The notes beneath the pieces were generated by a model. It was not told the DNA's origin, ran no database searches, and was given only the letters and a program-made list of their open reading frames with translations. A stretch of 64,000 nt of DNA from Cognataquiflexum nitidum (lineage in GTDB: Bacteria; Bacteroidota; Bacteroidia; Cytophagales; Cyclobacteriaceae): NCBI RefSeq assembly GCF_022538055.1, contig NZ_JAKZAM010000002.1, positions 186,001-250,000 on the forward strand, read 5' to 3'. This document shows, piece by piece, positions 47,135-56,831 of this stretch (the stretch's first letter is position 1; each line of letters opens with the position of its first letter). A program made the translations under genes and the position numbers.

Positions 47135-48802
47135 TCAATTAACCCCTTTTGGTACCTTTCCATGATAAGGGTTTTTTTTCTGATAAGCCTCTGCGAGCGC
47201 AAGGAGTTTACCTTCCCCAAAATAATTGCCTACCAAAGTAATGCTCGTCGGCCTTCCTTTTTTGTCAAATCCATTGGGTAAACTCAGTGCCGGATGTCCG
47301 GTAAGGTTGGTGATGAGCATTTGTCTTCCTCCAAATGTCGGAGAGATAATGACGTCATAATCTTTGATCAGGGCATGCAATTCTTCTATCAATAAGCGCC
47401 TGTGACGGTTGGCCTGTAGGTACTCGACGGCAGGAATAAACCTTGACTGACGCAGGGAGTTTGCCCTTGAGCTTTTATCCTGTTCCACCATCAAGCTGTC
47501 TCTGCCCGATAAAATCAACTCATCAAAAAAAGCTCCGGACTCAGCCCTGAGGATAATGTCAAATACGCTGAAGGGATAACCTTTCGGCAATTCAACCTTT
47601 TGAGGTTCGATTCCTAATTTACCGAATTCCTCCAAAGTACGCTTGTTATGGATATGGTTGGCAGAGGTGTCTGATTCAAATTGGCTGTAGAAATAGCCGA
47701 CTTTTAACTTTTTGAGTTCGGCTTCACTTACAAGTTCAAATGAGGCATCATGCACGGAGCGATCCATCCCATCCTGTCCCCTGATATAGTCAAATACAAC
47801 GGCACAATCTGCCGCATACCTGCATATCGGCCCGACTTTGTCCATACTCCATGAGAGTGTCATAAAACCTGTCCTACTGACTGCTCCAAATGTCGGTCTC
47901 AATCCCGTCACGCCACATCTCGTAGAGGGAGAAATGATCGAACCGAGGGTTTCTGTTCCGATAGAGAAAGCAACCAAACCTGCTGATGTCGCCGAACCCG
48001 AACCTGCTGATGAACCTGTTGCTCCCTGAGTCAAATCCCAAGGATTTTTGGTTTTACCTCCAAACCATACATCTCCTCTTGCCAAGCTACCTGAGACAAG
48101 TTTGCCCAAAAGGACGGCTCCTGCTTCCTCCAGTTTTTTGGCTATAGTAGCGGTTTCATCGATTACCTGATCTTTATAGGGTGCTGCGCCCCAAGTTGTC
48201 GGGTAATCAGGGACTGCTGCAAGGTCTTTGATCCCATAAGGAATGCCATGCAGCGGCCCTTTGTAATTTCCTGCAGCAATCTCTTCATCAGCTTTTTGGG
48301 CCTGAGTCATGGCCAAATCTTCAGTCACTGTGATAAAAGACAGTAGTTTTGGATCATATTTTTTTATTCTTTCAAGGTAAATCTTGGTAAGCTCAACCGA
48401 AGAAATCTGCCTTGATTTGATCAGCCCTGCTAATTCCATCACTGACATAAAGGCGATTTCATTCCTGTTTTTAGGCAATTTTACATTTTCATCCACCTGC
48501 CAAACATGCAATCCTTTGGAAGGAACAATCTCCAAATCCATGGGATAAGGATCAAAAGAAATAGCAGGTTCAATATCATTGTCCAAAGAAAAATTCCGCA
48601 TGCTATCATATCCTTTTCGGTTTTCCGTGAGGTAGGAGAGCATGGTGTCTATCTCCCTTTCATTGAATTCCAGGTTGAGAAGTTTTTGGGCGGCTTTGAC
48701 ATCATCTTTACCGATTGCAGAGGTTTTTTTTGCCAGGACAAAGCCAAATATGACGCCAAACAAGACGCCTAATCCAAGCAGCAACCTAAAGTTTTTTATC
48801 AT
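47135..48802 (-). CDS. Amidase-signature family enzyme, membrane-anchored or exported
   Basis: The 555-residue protein has a hydrophobic N-terminal helix (residues 5-24), so it is exported or membrane-anchored. The amidase catalytic triad is visible: Lys192 in GIPYGIKDL, the cis-Ser in GATGSSAGSGSA (264-265) and the nucleophile Ser288 in GTETLGSIISPS. The family hydrolyses amides. The exported form with a long N-terminal extension is common in Bacteroidota and its substrate is not known. It lies 36 bases downstream of the cardiolipin synthase gene, on the same strand, and may be co-transcribed with it. Confidence 0.9.
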   Translation of the reverse strand: MIKNFRLLLGLGVLFGVIFGFVLAKKTSAIGKDDVKAAQKLLNLEFNEREIDTMLSYLTENRKGYDSMRNFSLDNDIEPAISFDPYPMDLEIVPSKGLHVWQVDENVKLPKNRNEIAFMSVMELAGLIKSRQISSVELTKIYLERIKKYDPKLLSFITVTEDLAMTQAQKADEEIAAGNYKGPLHGIPYGIKDLAAVPDYPTTWGAAPYKDQVIDETATIAKKLEEAGAVLLGKLVSGSLARGDVWFGGKTKNPWDLTQGATGSSAGSGSATSAGLVAFSIGTETLGSIISPSTRCGVTGLRPTFGAVSRTGFMTLSWSMDKVGPICRYAADCAVVFDYIRGQDGMDRSVHDASFELVSEAELKKLKVGYFYSQFESDTSANHIHNKRTLEEFGKLGIEPQKVELPKGYPFSVFDIILRAESGAFFDELILSGRDSLMVEQDKSSRANSLRQSRFIPAVEYLQANRHRRLLIEELHALIKDYDVIISPTFGGRQMLITNLTGHPALSLPNGFDKKGRPTSITLVGNYFGEGKLLALAEAYQKKNPYHGKVPKGVN

Positions 48803-48838
48803 GATAGGTATATTAAGTATTTGAAAATCATATAGTAA

Positions 48839-50290
48839 TCAAAGAACCGGTGAAAGTAATCTTGCAATTCTTTCAGGAAATTCAAGATAAAATGGCCGCT
48901 TCTCCCAGTCACCTGAATTCAGTTTTTTGGCAAATTCAAGGTCTTTCATAAAAGAGTCAGTCAACTCCTTGGCAATTCCTGAATCGAAAATATTGACATT
49001 GACTTCAAAATTGATGTCAAAACTTCTGATATCCATGTTGGCTGTTCCCACCACACCGATCAGGTCATCGATGACCATTGTTTTGGCATGCACAAATCCT
49101 TTTTCATAGAGAAAAACCTGAATTCCTGCTTTCAACAATTCCCCATAGTGAGACCTAGCGGCAGCATTTACGGTAAGGGAATCAGAAATTCCTGGTACTA
49201 AAATCCTGACATCCACCCCTGAAAGTGCCGCAACTTTCAGGGCATTGACGATACTTTGGTCGGGAATGAAATAGGGCGTCGTGATAAAGAGCTTGTTCCG
49301 CGCGAGATTGATGGCCTTCAGCATCGAAAGCATGATGATGGCCCTTGCATTGTCAGGACCTCCGGCTACAATCTGAACAGCCGATCCAGTCAAGGAATCT
49401 TCAAACTGATTGTCAAAATAGACAGAGTCAAGTTGGATTTTTTGACCCGAACAAAAATTCCAATCGCTCAAAAATATATGCTGAAGATGAAGGACGGCAG
49501 GACCTTCGATTTTCAAATGGGAATCCCTCCAAAAAAGGTTTTTCTGTGACATGCTGTTGATATACTTATCACAGACATTGATTCCTCCTACAAATCCTAT
49601 TTTTCCATCGATGACCAAAATTTTTCTGTGGTTTCTGTAGTTCATTTTGCTTGCCAACAAAAAAACCTTGATTTTATTGAAGGCAAATACTTCGATGCCT
49701 GCATTTCTGAGTTCGTCTGCAAACTTTCCCCTTATATTCTTGCCTCCAAAATCATCGAAAATAAACCTTATTTCAATCCCTTCCTTTGCTTTTTGGATCA
49801 ACAGGTCTTTGATCTGATTGCCTAAAGTGTCATTTTCAAAGATGTAATATTCGAGATGGATATGGTGTTTGGCTTTTTTGATGGATTCGATTACTTCGGG
49901 AAATTTTTCTTCCCCATTGTTCAATAAAGTGACCTGATTTCCGTCGGTAAGTGGATTATGGCTGTCATTGACCAATAGCTTGACCAAACCCGCCCCATAT
50001 TTGATTTCCTCTTTATTGGCTTCAAGTGTCTTTTGGGCGTGGAGGATGATTTTATGGTTGAGTTCCTTTATTTTGACATTATCAGCCAATAATTTTTTCT
50101 TGAAAATGTTTCTTTTTCTAAAATTGATTCCGAAAAACAGGTAGAAAAGTATGCCTAAAAACGGTACAAAAATCGCGAGCATCAGGTAACTCAGCGTTTT
50201 TGAGGAATTTTCGGTATCGTAGATTATCCGGAGACAAACCGAAACCAAGAGTATGATATATAGGCTTTGAAAGATAATAATCCAATCCAT
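48839..50290 (-). CDS. cls: Cardiolipin synthase (phospholipase D type)
   Basis: The 483 residues, two N-terminal membrane helices (about 3-20 and 35-55) and two HKD motifs (HRKILVIDG from His221, HAKTMVIDD from His401) are the standard bacterial Cls layout. It joins two phosphatidylglycerol molecules into cardiolipin at the inner membrane. The motif pair is intact. It precedes the amidase gene by 36 bases. Confidence 0.93.
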   Translation of the reverse strand: MDWIIIFQSLYIILLVSVCLRIIYDTENSSKTLSYLMLAIFVPFLGILFYLFFGINFRKRNIFKKKLLADNVKIKELNHKIILHAQKTLEANKEEIKYGAGLVKLLVNDSHNPLTDGNQVTLLNNGEEKFPEVIESIKKAKHHIHLEYYIFENDTLGNQIKDLLIQKAKEGIEIRFIFDDFGGKNIRGKFADELRNAGIEVFAFNKIKVFLLASKMNYRNHRKILVIDGKIGFVGGINVCDKYINSMSQKNLFWRDSHLKIEGPAVLHLQHIFLSDWNFCSGQKIQLDSVYFDNQFEDSLTGSAVQIVAGGPDNARAIIMLSMLKAINLARNKLFITTPYFIPDQSIVNALKVAALSGVDVRILVPGISDSLTVNAAARSHYGELLKAGIQVFLYEKGFVHAKTMVIDDLIGVVGTANMDIRSFDINFEVNVNIFDSGIAKELTDSFMKDLEFAKKLNSGDWEKRPFYLEFPERIARLLSPVL

Positions 50291-51163
50291 GGGATACCTG
50301 ATTGTGGCGCTTATGGGATAATTATCCCCGGCATTGAATATATCATAAAGATTGAAATAATTGGGGATTATCCCTCAAATCCTATTTTTTTTATAGCTTC
50401 TGCTGCTGAAAGGTTTGTTGTGGAACTTTCAAAGTAACAACATGCAGTGACATTTTACTTCTTTTAGTTCCTTTCATTTTTGGATTTGACTTAGATGTCT
50501 CCATAGGAGCTGATTGTCTGGAGGCAGCTTGAGAATCTATCCAGAATTAGAGTTGTCATTGTCCGGCCTGCACTATTCATTGAAATTAAGACCACTGAGG
50601 GGTACTTCTTGATCTTTGAGAAGGGCACCCGGGTATTTGCGCTATTTTTATTGATGCAGGGCTATTTTTCAATATTTATAACTCTCGGAATCATCGTCAT
50701 GTAGTTTATGAAATGGATGCTTTTGTAAGGTACTTAGATCATGAAAATTTCTTCCTTTGAGTCATCTTACTCAATGATAGTTTTGTGGTATTTGAATAGA
50801 ACGGTTTACAATTTAAAAAAAATATCAAACAAGGACATCTCTCACATCCTTATTTCTTGCCAACAATCCTCCGGCAAAAGGACAAATAGGAAGAGTTTTG
50901 TTATGGGTTTTTAATAGGAATTATACTCTTGTTTAACAAGTTTTTTACCAAGACCGATACCGCGATATACAAGGCCGACTTCGGTAAGGGCGATGATAAT
51001 TTTGCCTTTACCGGCTATAAGATCGGTCATCAAAACTGCTTGGAATACAATGTAGGTGGCTGTGAATTTAACTTTGTTTCTGAATTCTTTCTATGGTTTA
51101 TGAATTGAATTTCAGGATGGTCAAAATAATGATTTCGGTTTTTTGACTCACTTGTCATTTCTT
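50291..51163. other. Large gene-free region, probably eroded DNA
   Basis: No credible gene is present in 873 bases. The stretch 50932-51108 stays open for 59 codons on the plus strand (FNKFFTKTDTAIYKADFGKG and onwards) without a start and has higher GC than its surroundings. The minus strand of the same part also reads openly (MTDLIAGKGKIIIALTEVGL). I do not recognise either and take it as a remnant. The rest is AT-rich with scattered stops. Confidence 0.45.
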
Positions 51164-52564
51164 TTATAAATACCTGCTTTTTACCACCATTAACTTTTCC
51201 CTTGTCATTTCTTTCATCGAATAGGGAATACCTCCAATACCTTCACCGGAAGCATCCCTTCCTCCAAATGGCATCCAATCCACTCTGAATGCCGTGTGGT
51301 CATTGACCATCACGGCTGTAGCATTGAGTTTTTGGACGGTATCAAAGGCAATGTCCAAGTCCTTGGTAAATATCGCGGCTTGAAAATGATAAGGAAGGGA
51401 ATTGGCAAGGTTTATAGCTTCCTCTCTGTCCGAATAAGGATATACGCAGACAACCGGCCCAAATATTTCTTCTTTGGACACTATGGCCTCCTGTGAAGGA
51501 GCCCAAATCACTGTCGGTTCAAAACATGTTTCTGAAATCCTCTTGCCACCACAAAGGATTTTGCCACCTAGTTTTATGGCTTCCTGAACCCATTCTTCGA
51601 CTCTATCCACTTCTTTAGGCAAAATCAATGGACCTACTTGGGTATTTTTGTCCAATGGATCTCCTACAATTAGTTTCTTGGCTGACTTGGAGATTTCATC
51701 GGCCAACTTACGCGCAATGATTTCGTGCACAAAGATTCTTTGAACAGAAACACAAACCTGACCGGCATGGTAAAAACCTCCCTTGACCAAGGCTGAAATC
51801 ATTTCTTGGAAGTCAGCGTCAGGTTCGACGATCACAGGTGCTGCACCTCCATGTTCCAAGGCACAGCGTGTGCCTGGTGGGAGCTTGGATTTTAGGTACC
51901 AGCCGACTTTTGCCGAACCTATGAATGACAAATAATTAACCCTTGAATCGGTAACCAATACTTCGGAGTTTTCATTATCAAGGATCAAGGGCTGAACCCA
52001 TCCTTCGGGAACACCTGCTTCTTCAAGAATTTTGACAAAAGCCAGACAGGACATCGGTGTGGTAGAAGCAGGTTTGATGATGACCGGACAGCCTGCTGCA
52101 AATGCAGTCACGGTCTGATGGACAATGAGATTTAAAGGATGGTTGAAGGCCGAAATGGAAACAACCACACCGATCGGTTCACGAAAGGTGAATGCCAGCC
52201 TATTGACTGAGGCTTGAGTCAATCCCATCGGGACTTCATGTCCTGTCAATCTGCCGATCTCTTCTGAAGCTATTTTTATGCCATTGATCGCACGGAGTAT
52301 TTCCACCTTGGAATCCTGATAGGGTTTGCCACCTTCTTTGGCAGCCGTGATTGTCAATTCTTCTATTTTGGATCTCATCAGCTCTCCGACCTTTTCTAAA
52401 ATCTCTATTCTTTGGTAGGAGGGAAGCCATTTTTTTCTATCCTGAAAAAGTGAATAGGCAGTTTCCAAAGCCTTGTCAACTTCCTTACTTCCATCCATTT
52501 GAATTTCACTAAGGAGACTTTGGTCAAATGGGGAATGTACTTTTAATATATTGTGTGTGATCAT
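51164..52564 (-). CDS. Aldehyde dehydrogenase family enzyme
   Basis: The 466-residue protein has the NAD(P)-site SAFNHPLNLIVH and KPASTTPMS, the Glu region in ALEHGGAAPVIVE and the nucleophile Cys in FYHAGQVCVSVQR. The Glu motif is LEHGG instead of the common LELGG, seen in some lactaldehyde- and non-phosphorylating-GAPDH-like groups. It oxidises an aldehyde to an acid, substrate not evident. It is a single gene next to a gene-free region, upstream of nothing related. Confidence 0.9.
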   Translation of the reverse strand: MITHNILKVHSPFDQSLLSEIQMDGSKEVDKALETAYSLFQDRKKWLPSYQRIEILEKVGELMRSKIEELTITAAKEGGKPYQDSKVEILRAINGIKIASEEIGRLTGHEVPMGLTQASVNRLAFTFREPIGVVVSISAFNHPLNLIVHQTVTAFAAGCPVIIKPASTTPMSCLAFVKILEEAGVPEGWVQPLILDNENSEVLVTDSRVNYLSFIGSAKVGWYLKSKLPPGTRCALEHGGAAPVIVEPDADFQEMISALVKGGFYHAGQVCVSVQRIFVHEIIARKLADEISKSAKKLIVGDPLDKNTQVGPLILPKEVDRVEEWVQEAIKLGGKILCGGKRISETCFEPTVIWAPSQEAIVSKEEIFGPVVCVYPYSDREEAINLANSLPYHFQAAIFTKDLDIAFDTVQKLNATAVMVNDHTAFRVDWMPFGGRDASGEGIGGIPYSMKEMTREKLMVVKSRYL

Positions 52565-52749
52565 TATTTCATGACTTGATCTGGCTTTCTTAAGCGGTAA
52601 GTATAGGTTTTTTTCTAAACTGATACCTTGAAGTTATTGCCTTTACAAATGTTTTTATGGTTTGCTTGACTTATTAAACTACCACCAAGTTATCGAATAA
52701 TTATCCCAAAATAGTTTTTTGACAGCTATTTTCTACTTGTAAAAATAGA

Positions 52750-53469
52750 CTAAACTCCTGTTATTTCTCTGAATTTGACACTTTGCCTTTGGCTGAGGTC
52801 TATTTTTTGGCCATTCTGCATTTCTATCAAAAGCGTACTGTTGAAATATGGCTCGATGTTTTTGATGAAGTTCAGATTCAGGATATATTGCCTGTTGGCA
52901 CGGAAAAATACCTCTTCGGCCAACCTGCTTTCCATGTAAGTCAGCGATTTGTGCAGCAGTGGTTTTTTGTTGTCAAAAAATACCCGAACATAGTTCCCCT
53001 CACTTTCTATTAAAAAGATGTCTTTGACCGGTACGAAATAACACTTATCACCATCTTTTATAAAGATTTTTTTGTCAAGGCCAAGTTTTTCAGCTTCTAA
53101 GGACTTTTCTTTGATGGTCTTCTTTTGGACTTTATTGATAGCGTCTTTTAACCTTTCGGGATTTACGGGTTTGAGGATATAATCCAATGCATTGACTTCA
53201 AAAGCCTGAATGGCAAACTCATCATAAGCCGTCACAAAAATTACATCCGGGGCTTCATCAAGTTTTTCGAGCAATTCAAAACCATTCATTCCCGGCATGT
53301 TGATATCCAGGAAAATCATATCCGGTTTGAGGGAATTGATCTGCTCTACGGCCTTGGTGGCGCGGTCGCTGCTGCCGATGATTTCCAATTCTGGAAAAGC
53401 CTTTAACATGGTTTCCAGTTCCCTGATGGCCAGGATTTCATCATCGACCAAAAAACATTTCTTATTCAT
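52750..53469 (-). CDS. LytTR-type response regulator
   Basis: The 239-residue protein has a receiver domain with Asp55 as phosphoacceptor (IFLDINMPGMNGFELL) and a C-terminal LytTR DNA-binding domain (residues about 135-239, with FLIESEGNYVRVFF and EEVFFRANRQYILNL). It should bind promoter DNA when phosphorylated by the kinase encoded just upstream, which it overlaps by eight bases. The target genes are unknown. Confidence 0.93.
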   Translation of the reverse strand: MNKKCFLVDDEILAIRELETMLKAFPELEIIGSSDRATKAVEQINSLKPDMIFLDINMPGMNGFELLEKLDEAPDVIFVTAYDEFAIQAFEVNALDYILKPVNPERLKDAINKVQKKTIKEKSLEAEKLGLDKKIFIKDGDKCYFVPVKDIFLIESEGNYVRVFFDNKKPLLHKSLTYMESRLAEEVFFRANRQYILNLNFIKNIEPYFNSTLLIEMQNGQKIDLSQRQSVKFREITGV

Positions 53470-54526
53470 GGTTACTGTATTTCAAAGGATATATAATAGA
53501 AACAGATACTTTATCCGGAGATTTGGATTTGAGCAGCAGTTCGGCCTTTTCTCCAAAAAGCGTTTGGAGCCTCCTGCTTGAATTTTTCAGGCCGATTCCT
53601 TTGGTTTCATTATCTTTCAATTCTCCTGTATTGCATACTTCTACTTTCAAAGTATGGGAATTGGCAGTGGATTTGATTTCTATGGTGCCTCCATCGGGAA
53701 GCTGCGTGATTCCGTGTTTGATGGCATTTTCAGCAAAAGTGAGGATCATTGCAGGTGGGACTTTGGCATCCAAGGTTTCTTCCTGCAGGTCAATATTTAC
53801 CTCCAATCGGTCCCCAAACCTTATTTTTTCAAGTTCCAAATACTTGACGACCTCATCGATTTCATCCGATAGCCTGATCAAAGGGGTTTTCTCATAGTTC
53901 AGTGTAAAGCGTAGCAGTTCGCTTAGCTTGATGATAGCTTCTCTGGCTTTTTCGGCATCTATAAGTACAAGTGCCTTGATGCTGTTCAATGCATTGAACA
54001 AAAAATGAGGATTGAGTTGGGATTTGAGAAGTTCAAGTTCAGAGGTTTTGGCCAGGTTTTCGACAATCAGCTTTTGTTGGGAAATAATCCTGTTTCTATC
54101 CAAAATATGATAGAGGTAATAGATTATGATCCAAACAACCACATACCGTGCAATATTCATCATCTGTCCCAAAAACTGTATCAGAAAATCTGTAGTAGAG
54201 AAAAATTCCGGACTATAAAAGATGTATGGAATGAAAAACGTGCACACCATAATCAAGGTGATAAAAAAAGTATCCAAAAGAGCCTTTCCCCAGATTTTGG
54301 AAAGGCTCTTTTCGAATGTAGCAGGTTTGATAAATAAGTTTTTATATAAATGGGAAGCAATCAATCCTGACACTGCCAAAAGGCAAAACTGAATGACATA
54401 TGCCCAAACAAATTCCCTAATAATAAAGAATGTGTAATTGATAGTTTCTACAAAAACAATCGAAAGCCAACCGACTATCTGCAGCAGCCAATATTGTTGT
54501 TTTTTATTCAATCTGATTTTTTTCAT
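53462..54526 (-). CDS. LytS-like sensor histidine kinase
   Basis: The 354-residue protein has four hydrophobic helices (about 12-35, 40-62, 84-104 and 122-140) and a His_kinase domain with His174 in KSQLNPHFLFNALNSIKAL. The ATP-binding domain has FAENAIKHGI (N box) and KGIGLKNSSRRL (G box). No large extracellular sensor part is present, so it may sense the membrane itself. The gene overlaps the regulator start and forms a two-gene operon. Confidence 0.92.
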   Translation of the reverse strand: MKKIRLNKKQQYWLLQIVGWLSIVFVETINYTFFIIREFVWAYVIQFCLLAVSGLIASHLYKNLFIKPATFEKSLSKIWGKALLDTFFITLIMVCTFFIPYIFYSPEFFSTTDFLIQFLGQMMNIARYVVVWIIIYYLYHILDRNRIISQQKLIVENLAKTSELELLKSQLNPHFLFNALNSIKALVLIDAEKAREAIIKLSELLRFTLNYEKTPLIRLSDEIDEVVKYLELEKIRFGDRLEVNIDLQEETLDAKVPPAMILTFAENAIKHGITQLPDGGTIEIKSTANSHTLKVEVCNTGELKDNETKGIGLKNSSRRLQTLFGEKAELLLKSKSPDKVSVSIIYPLKYSNHE

Positions 54527-54635
54527 GAAACCGATTTATCGACGATTGTTCTTTGATCGATAGTACAAATAACAGGAAAAACCTCAAGAAAGGAGTTCTA
54601 ACAATACAGGATTGCAGGATTCAATGGATGAATGC

Positions 54636-55463
54636 CTACCTGCCTACGATATTGACCAAAGTCCCTATTTCATCTATTTCGATGCTGATTTTGTCACCGT
54701 CATGTAAGGTAAATGAGTCGTCAGGAACGAGACAAGTTCCTGTCATCAGATAAACTCCATCCGGAAATGCCATTTCTCTAAAAAGATATCCAGCCAACTC
54801 GCTATGGCTTCTTTTCATTTGGTTGATGGAGATTTCCCCTTCGAATACGGTTTTTCCGTACCGCTCGATTTTCATATGGATTTTGGTGTCGGGATGGATG
54901 GGCTTCTCCGGAACAAAGAGGCAAGGACCGATAGCAGCTGCAAAATCATAGCTTTTTGCCTGAGGAAGGTAAAGCGGATTTTCTCCTTCGATATCTCTAG
55001 AACTCATATCGTTACCGATCGTATAGCCTGCGATATGACCTGAGGAATTGATAAATAGTGTCAGTTCGGGCTCGGGAACATTCCATTTGGAATCTTTGCG
55101 GATGTGGACTTTACCGTTTGGTTGGGCGACGCGATAGTAGGTGGATTTGAAAAACAGTTCCGGCCTTTCGGCTTCATAGACTTTGGAGTAGAATACCGCA
55201 GCGCCGCTTTCTTTGGATTCTTCCATTCTTGCCTCTCGGCTTCTGAAGTAAGTGACGCCAGCAGCCCAGATTTCCTGAGTCCCGATCGGTGCAGCAATAT
55301 CCTTCGGAGTCCAATCGATTTTTTCAGAATTGGAAACGTCTTCCTTTAGTTTTTGGAAAAGATTGTCACTGTTGACCAAAGTGTTCCAGTCATTTACTTT
55401 GGATTTGAAAAATCCTGATTCGGATTCGATGATGATGCCTTGAGCGGATTGGTAGATTTTCAT
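54636..55463 (-). CDS. FAH-family enzyme (2-keto-3-deoxy sugar acid type)
   Basis: The 275-residue protein has the fumarylacetoacetate hydrolase fold: WNVPEPELTLFINSSGHIAG (metal Glu pair), GYTIGNDMSSRDIEGENP and LTGTCLVPDDSFTLHDGD-like late segments. The GxDMSSRDIEGENPLYLPQAK stretch is like that of 2-dehydro-3-deoxy-D-arabinonate dehydratases and related enzymes, so a sugar-acid substrate is plausible, but this is only a family guess. It is a second, unrelated FAH-fold gene besides fahA. No sugar-acid genes are adjacent. Confidence 0.83.
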   Translation of the reverse strand: MKIYQSAQGIIIESESGFFKSKVNDWNTLVNSDNLFQKLKEDVSNSEKIDWTPKDIAAPIGTQEIWAAGVTYFRSREARMEESKESGAAVFYSKVYEAERPELFFKSTYYRVAQPNGKVHIRKDSKWNVPEPELTLFINSSGHIAGYTIGNDMSSRDIEGENPLYLPQAKSYDFAAAIGPCLFVPEKPIHPDTKIHMKIERYGKTVFEGEISINQMKRSHSELAGYLFREMAFPDGVYLMTGTCLVPDDSFTLHDGDKISIEIDEIGTLVNIVGR

Positions 55464-55674
55464 GGGTTATGGTTAAAATAGGTTTAATCTGAAAGGTAAT
55501 TATTTTGTGCTGTTTCACTTGGGTTAAATTGATGAAAACACTTATAAACCCTTTAAACAGATAAATATATATGTAGGATGGTGAATAAAGATGGATATCA
55601 AGTAGAATTGCTGAACTCCTAAAACTCTTTTTGGCTCAAAATTGCCATGCATCCACCTCAAAAGTAAAAAGAGC

Positions 55675-56298
55675 CTATTTCAAAAGCTTCATTTTTTCGT
55701 CTTCAAAAACGAAAACTTTCCCGTTGCTCAGTTCGATTTTAAGATCAAAAACCAATTCCAAATTTTCAACCAAAGATGAATTCCATTTTAGAAACAGCCC
55801 GTCTCCAAGATAAATCTTAGGCTTTATATTCAAATAATCAGAAATGGTTTCTGCCAAATTTGAAGGATAATTTGAAATCAAAAAATACCCCGAAATGTCA
55901 GATCCGATTTCTATGTTTTTTTCCGGTGAAACACCAAATTGTTTTTTGGTCGTAATCATTATTCCTGTGATGCTTTCTTTTGATTCGTTTGGTGCAGGAC
56001 TACAGGCTTTTGCTATTTGAATAAACCCAGCTCCCAGAATGGAATGCCCAGTTTGTGAAAGAAATTCAAAATCAGATACTTCAATCAACTTGTATAAATC
56101 ATCCTTTGGATAATAGAAATCAGGGTTGAAAGTTTGGCCCATCAAGAAATCTTTCACCTCAAAATCCTTTATGGAAAAGTCTTTGGGTGGAACATTATTT
56201 CCGCAGCCGCAAGAATCGAGGCAAAGGATATCGCAGGAAATAGGTATGGCACCAAACATTAAAAGAAATAAGACAAAGGCTACAAAGTTTTTTTTCAT
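55675..56298 (-). CDS. Uncharacterised exported protein
   Basis: The 207-residue protein has a signal peptide (VAFVLFLLMFGAIPISC) followed by a cysteine cluster CDILCLDSCGCG. A lipid anchor at the Cys of PISC is likely. The rest is beta-rich with no recognised motif. It lies five bases downstream of the YdeI-like gene stop on the same strand and is probably co-transcribed with it. The function is unknown. Confidence 0.65.
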   Translation of the reverse strand: MKKNFVAFVLFLLMFGAIPISCDILCLDSCGCGNNVPPKDFSIKDFEVKDFLMGQTFNPDFYYPKDDLYKLIEVSDFEFLSQTGHSILGAGFIQIAKACSPAPNESKESITGIMITTKKQFGVSPEKNIEIGSDISGYFLISNYPSNLAETISDYLNIKPKIYLGDGLFLKWNSSLVENLELVFDLKIELSNGKVFVFEDEKMKLLK

Positions 56299-56302
56299 GA
56301 TT

Positions 56303-56764
56303 TCAATAGTTAAGCTTATCTATCAACCTGACGATTTTTTCAACTTTGGTGTCCTGCCTCTTAGCCTCTAAGATGGCATCTATCTCATCTTTTTGCTCCC
56401 AATCCGCAAGTTCCATGAATCTTTTGTAGGCATTTGGGGCTTCTTTGAGACATTCCAAGATATCGCCGGGAATCACCTCCGGACTTTCTTCCCCAAAAAG
56501 TATAATCCTCACCCAGTCCCCTGCCTCTTTTTTGATGGATTTTCTGATTTCAGCTTTGACAGGTAGAAACAATTGTCCGTTGCCAAAGGGCATAAGCGTG
56601 CAATTCTCAAGATGGAAATTATCAATGCTGCCGCTCACTTTCTTTAGGCCAAAGGGAAACCGTTTTTCTTTGGAGACTTCCGGTATCAGGGCATAAGTCC
56701 ATCCTCCTTTGCCTTCAAATTTTTGAAGGAGATAATCATTTGCTATAAATGGTTTTTTATCCAT
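56303..56764 (-). CDS. DUF1905/YdeI-OmdA-type protein
   Basis: The 153-residue protein has a DUF1905 N-terminal beta barrel (GGWTYALIPEVSK, FGLKKVSGSIDNF, LPVKAEIRKSIKKEAGDWV) and a C-terminal YdeI/OmdA helical part (FMELADWEQKDEIDAILEAK). Such proteins are common, cytoplasmic and of unknown role; the name bacteriocin-protection comes from one distant member. It is divergent from the phosphodiesterase-type gene with 67 bases between. Confidence 0.8.
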   Translation of the reverse strand: MDKKPFIANDYLLQKFEGKGGWTYALIPEVSKEKRFPFGLKKVSGSIDNFHLENCTLMPFGNGQLFLPVKAEIRKSIKKEAGDWVRIILFGEESPEVIPGDILECLKEAPNAYKRFMELADWEQKDEIDAILEAKRQDTKVEKIVRLIDKLNY

Positions 56765-56831
56765 CGGTGGTTGGAAGCCTGATCAAAATCCCTTTAAATT
56801 TAAGGAATTTAACAATCAATTTTGAAACCAT

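Noticed and set aside
50560..50720. Possible coding remnant in the gene-free region
   Set aside because: Frames are broken by frequent stops and no protein family was recognised.
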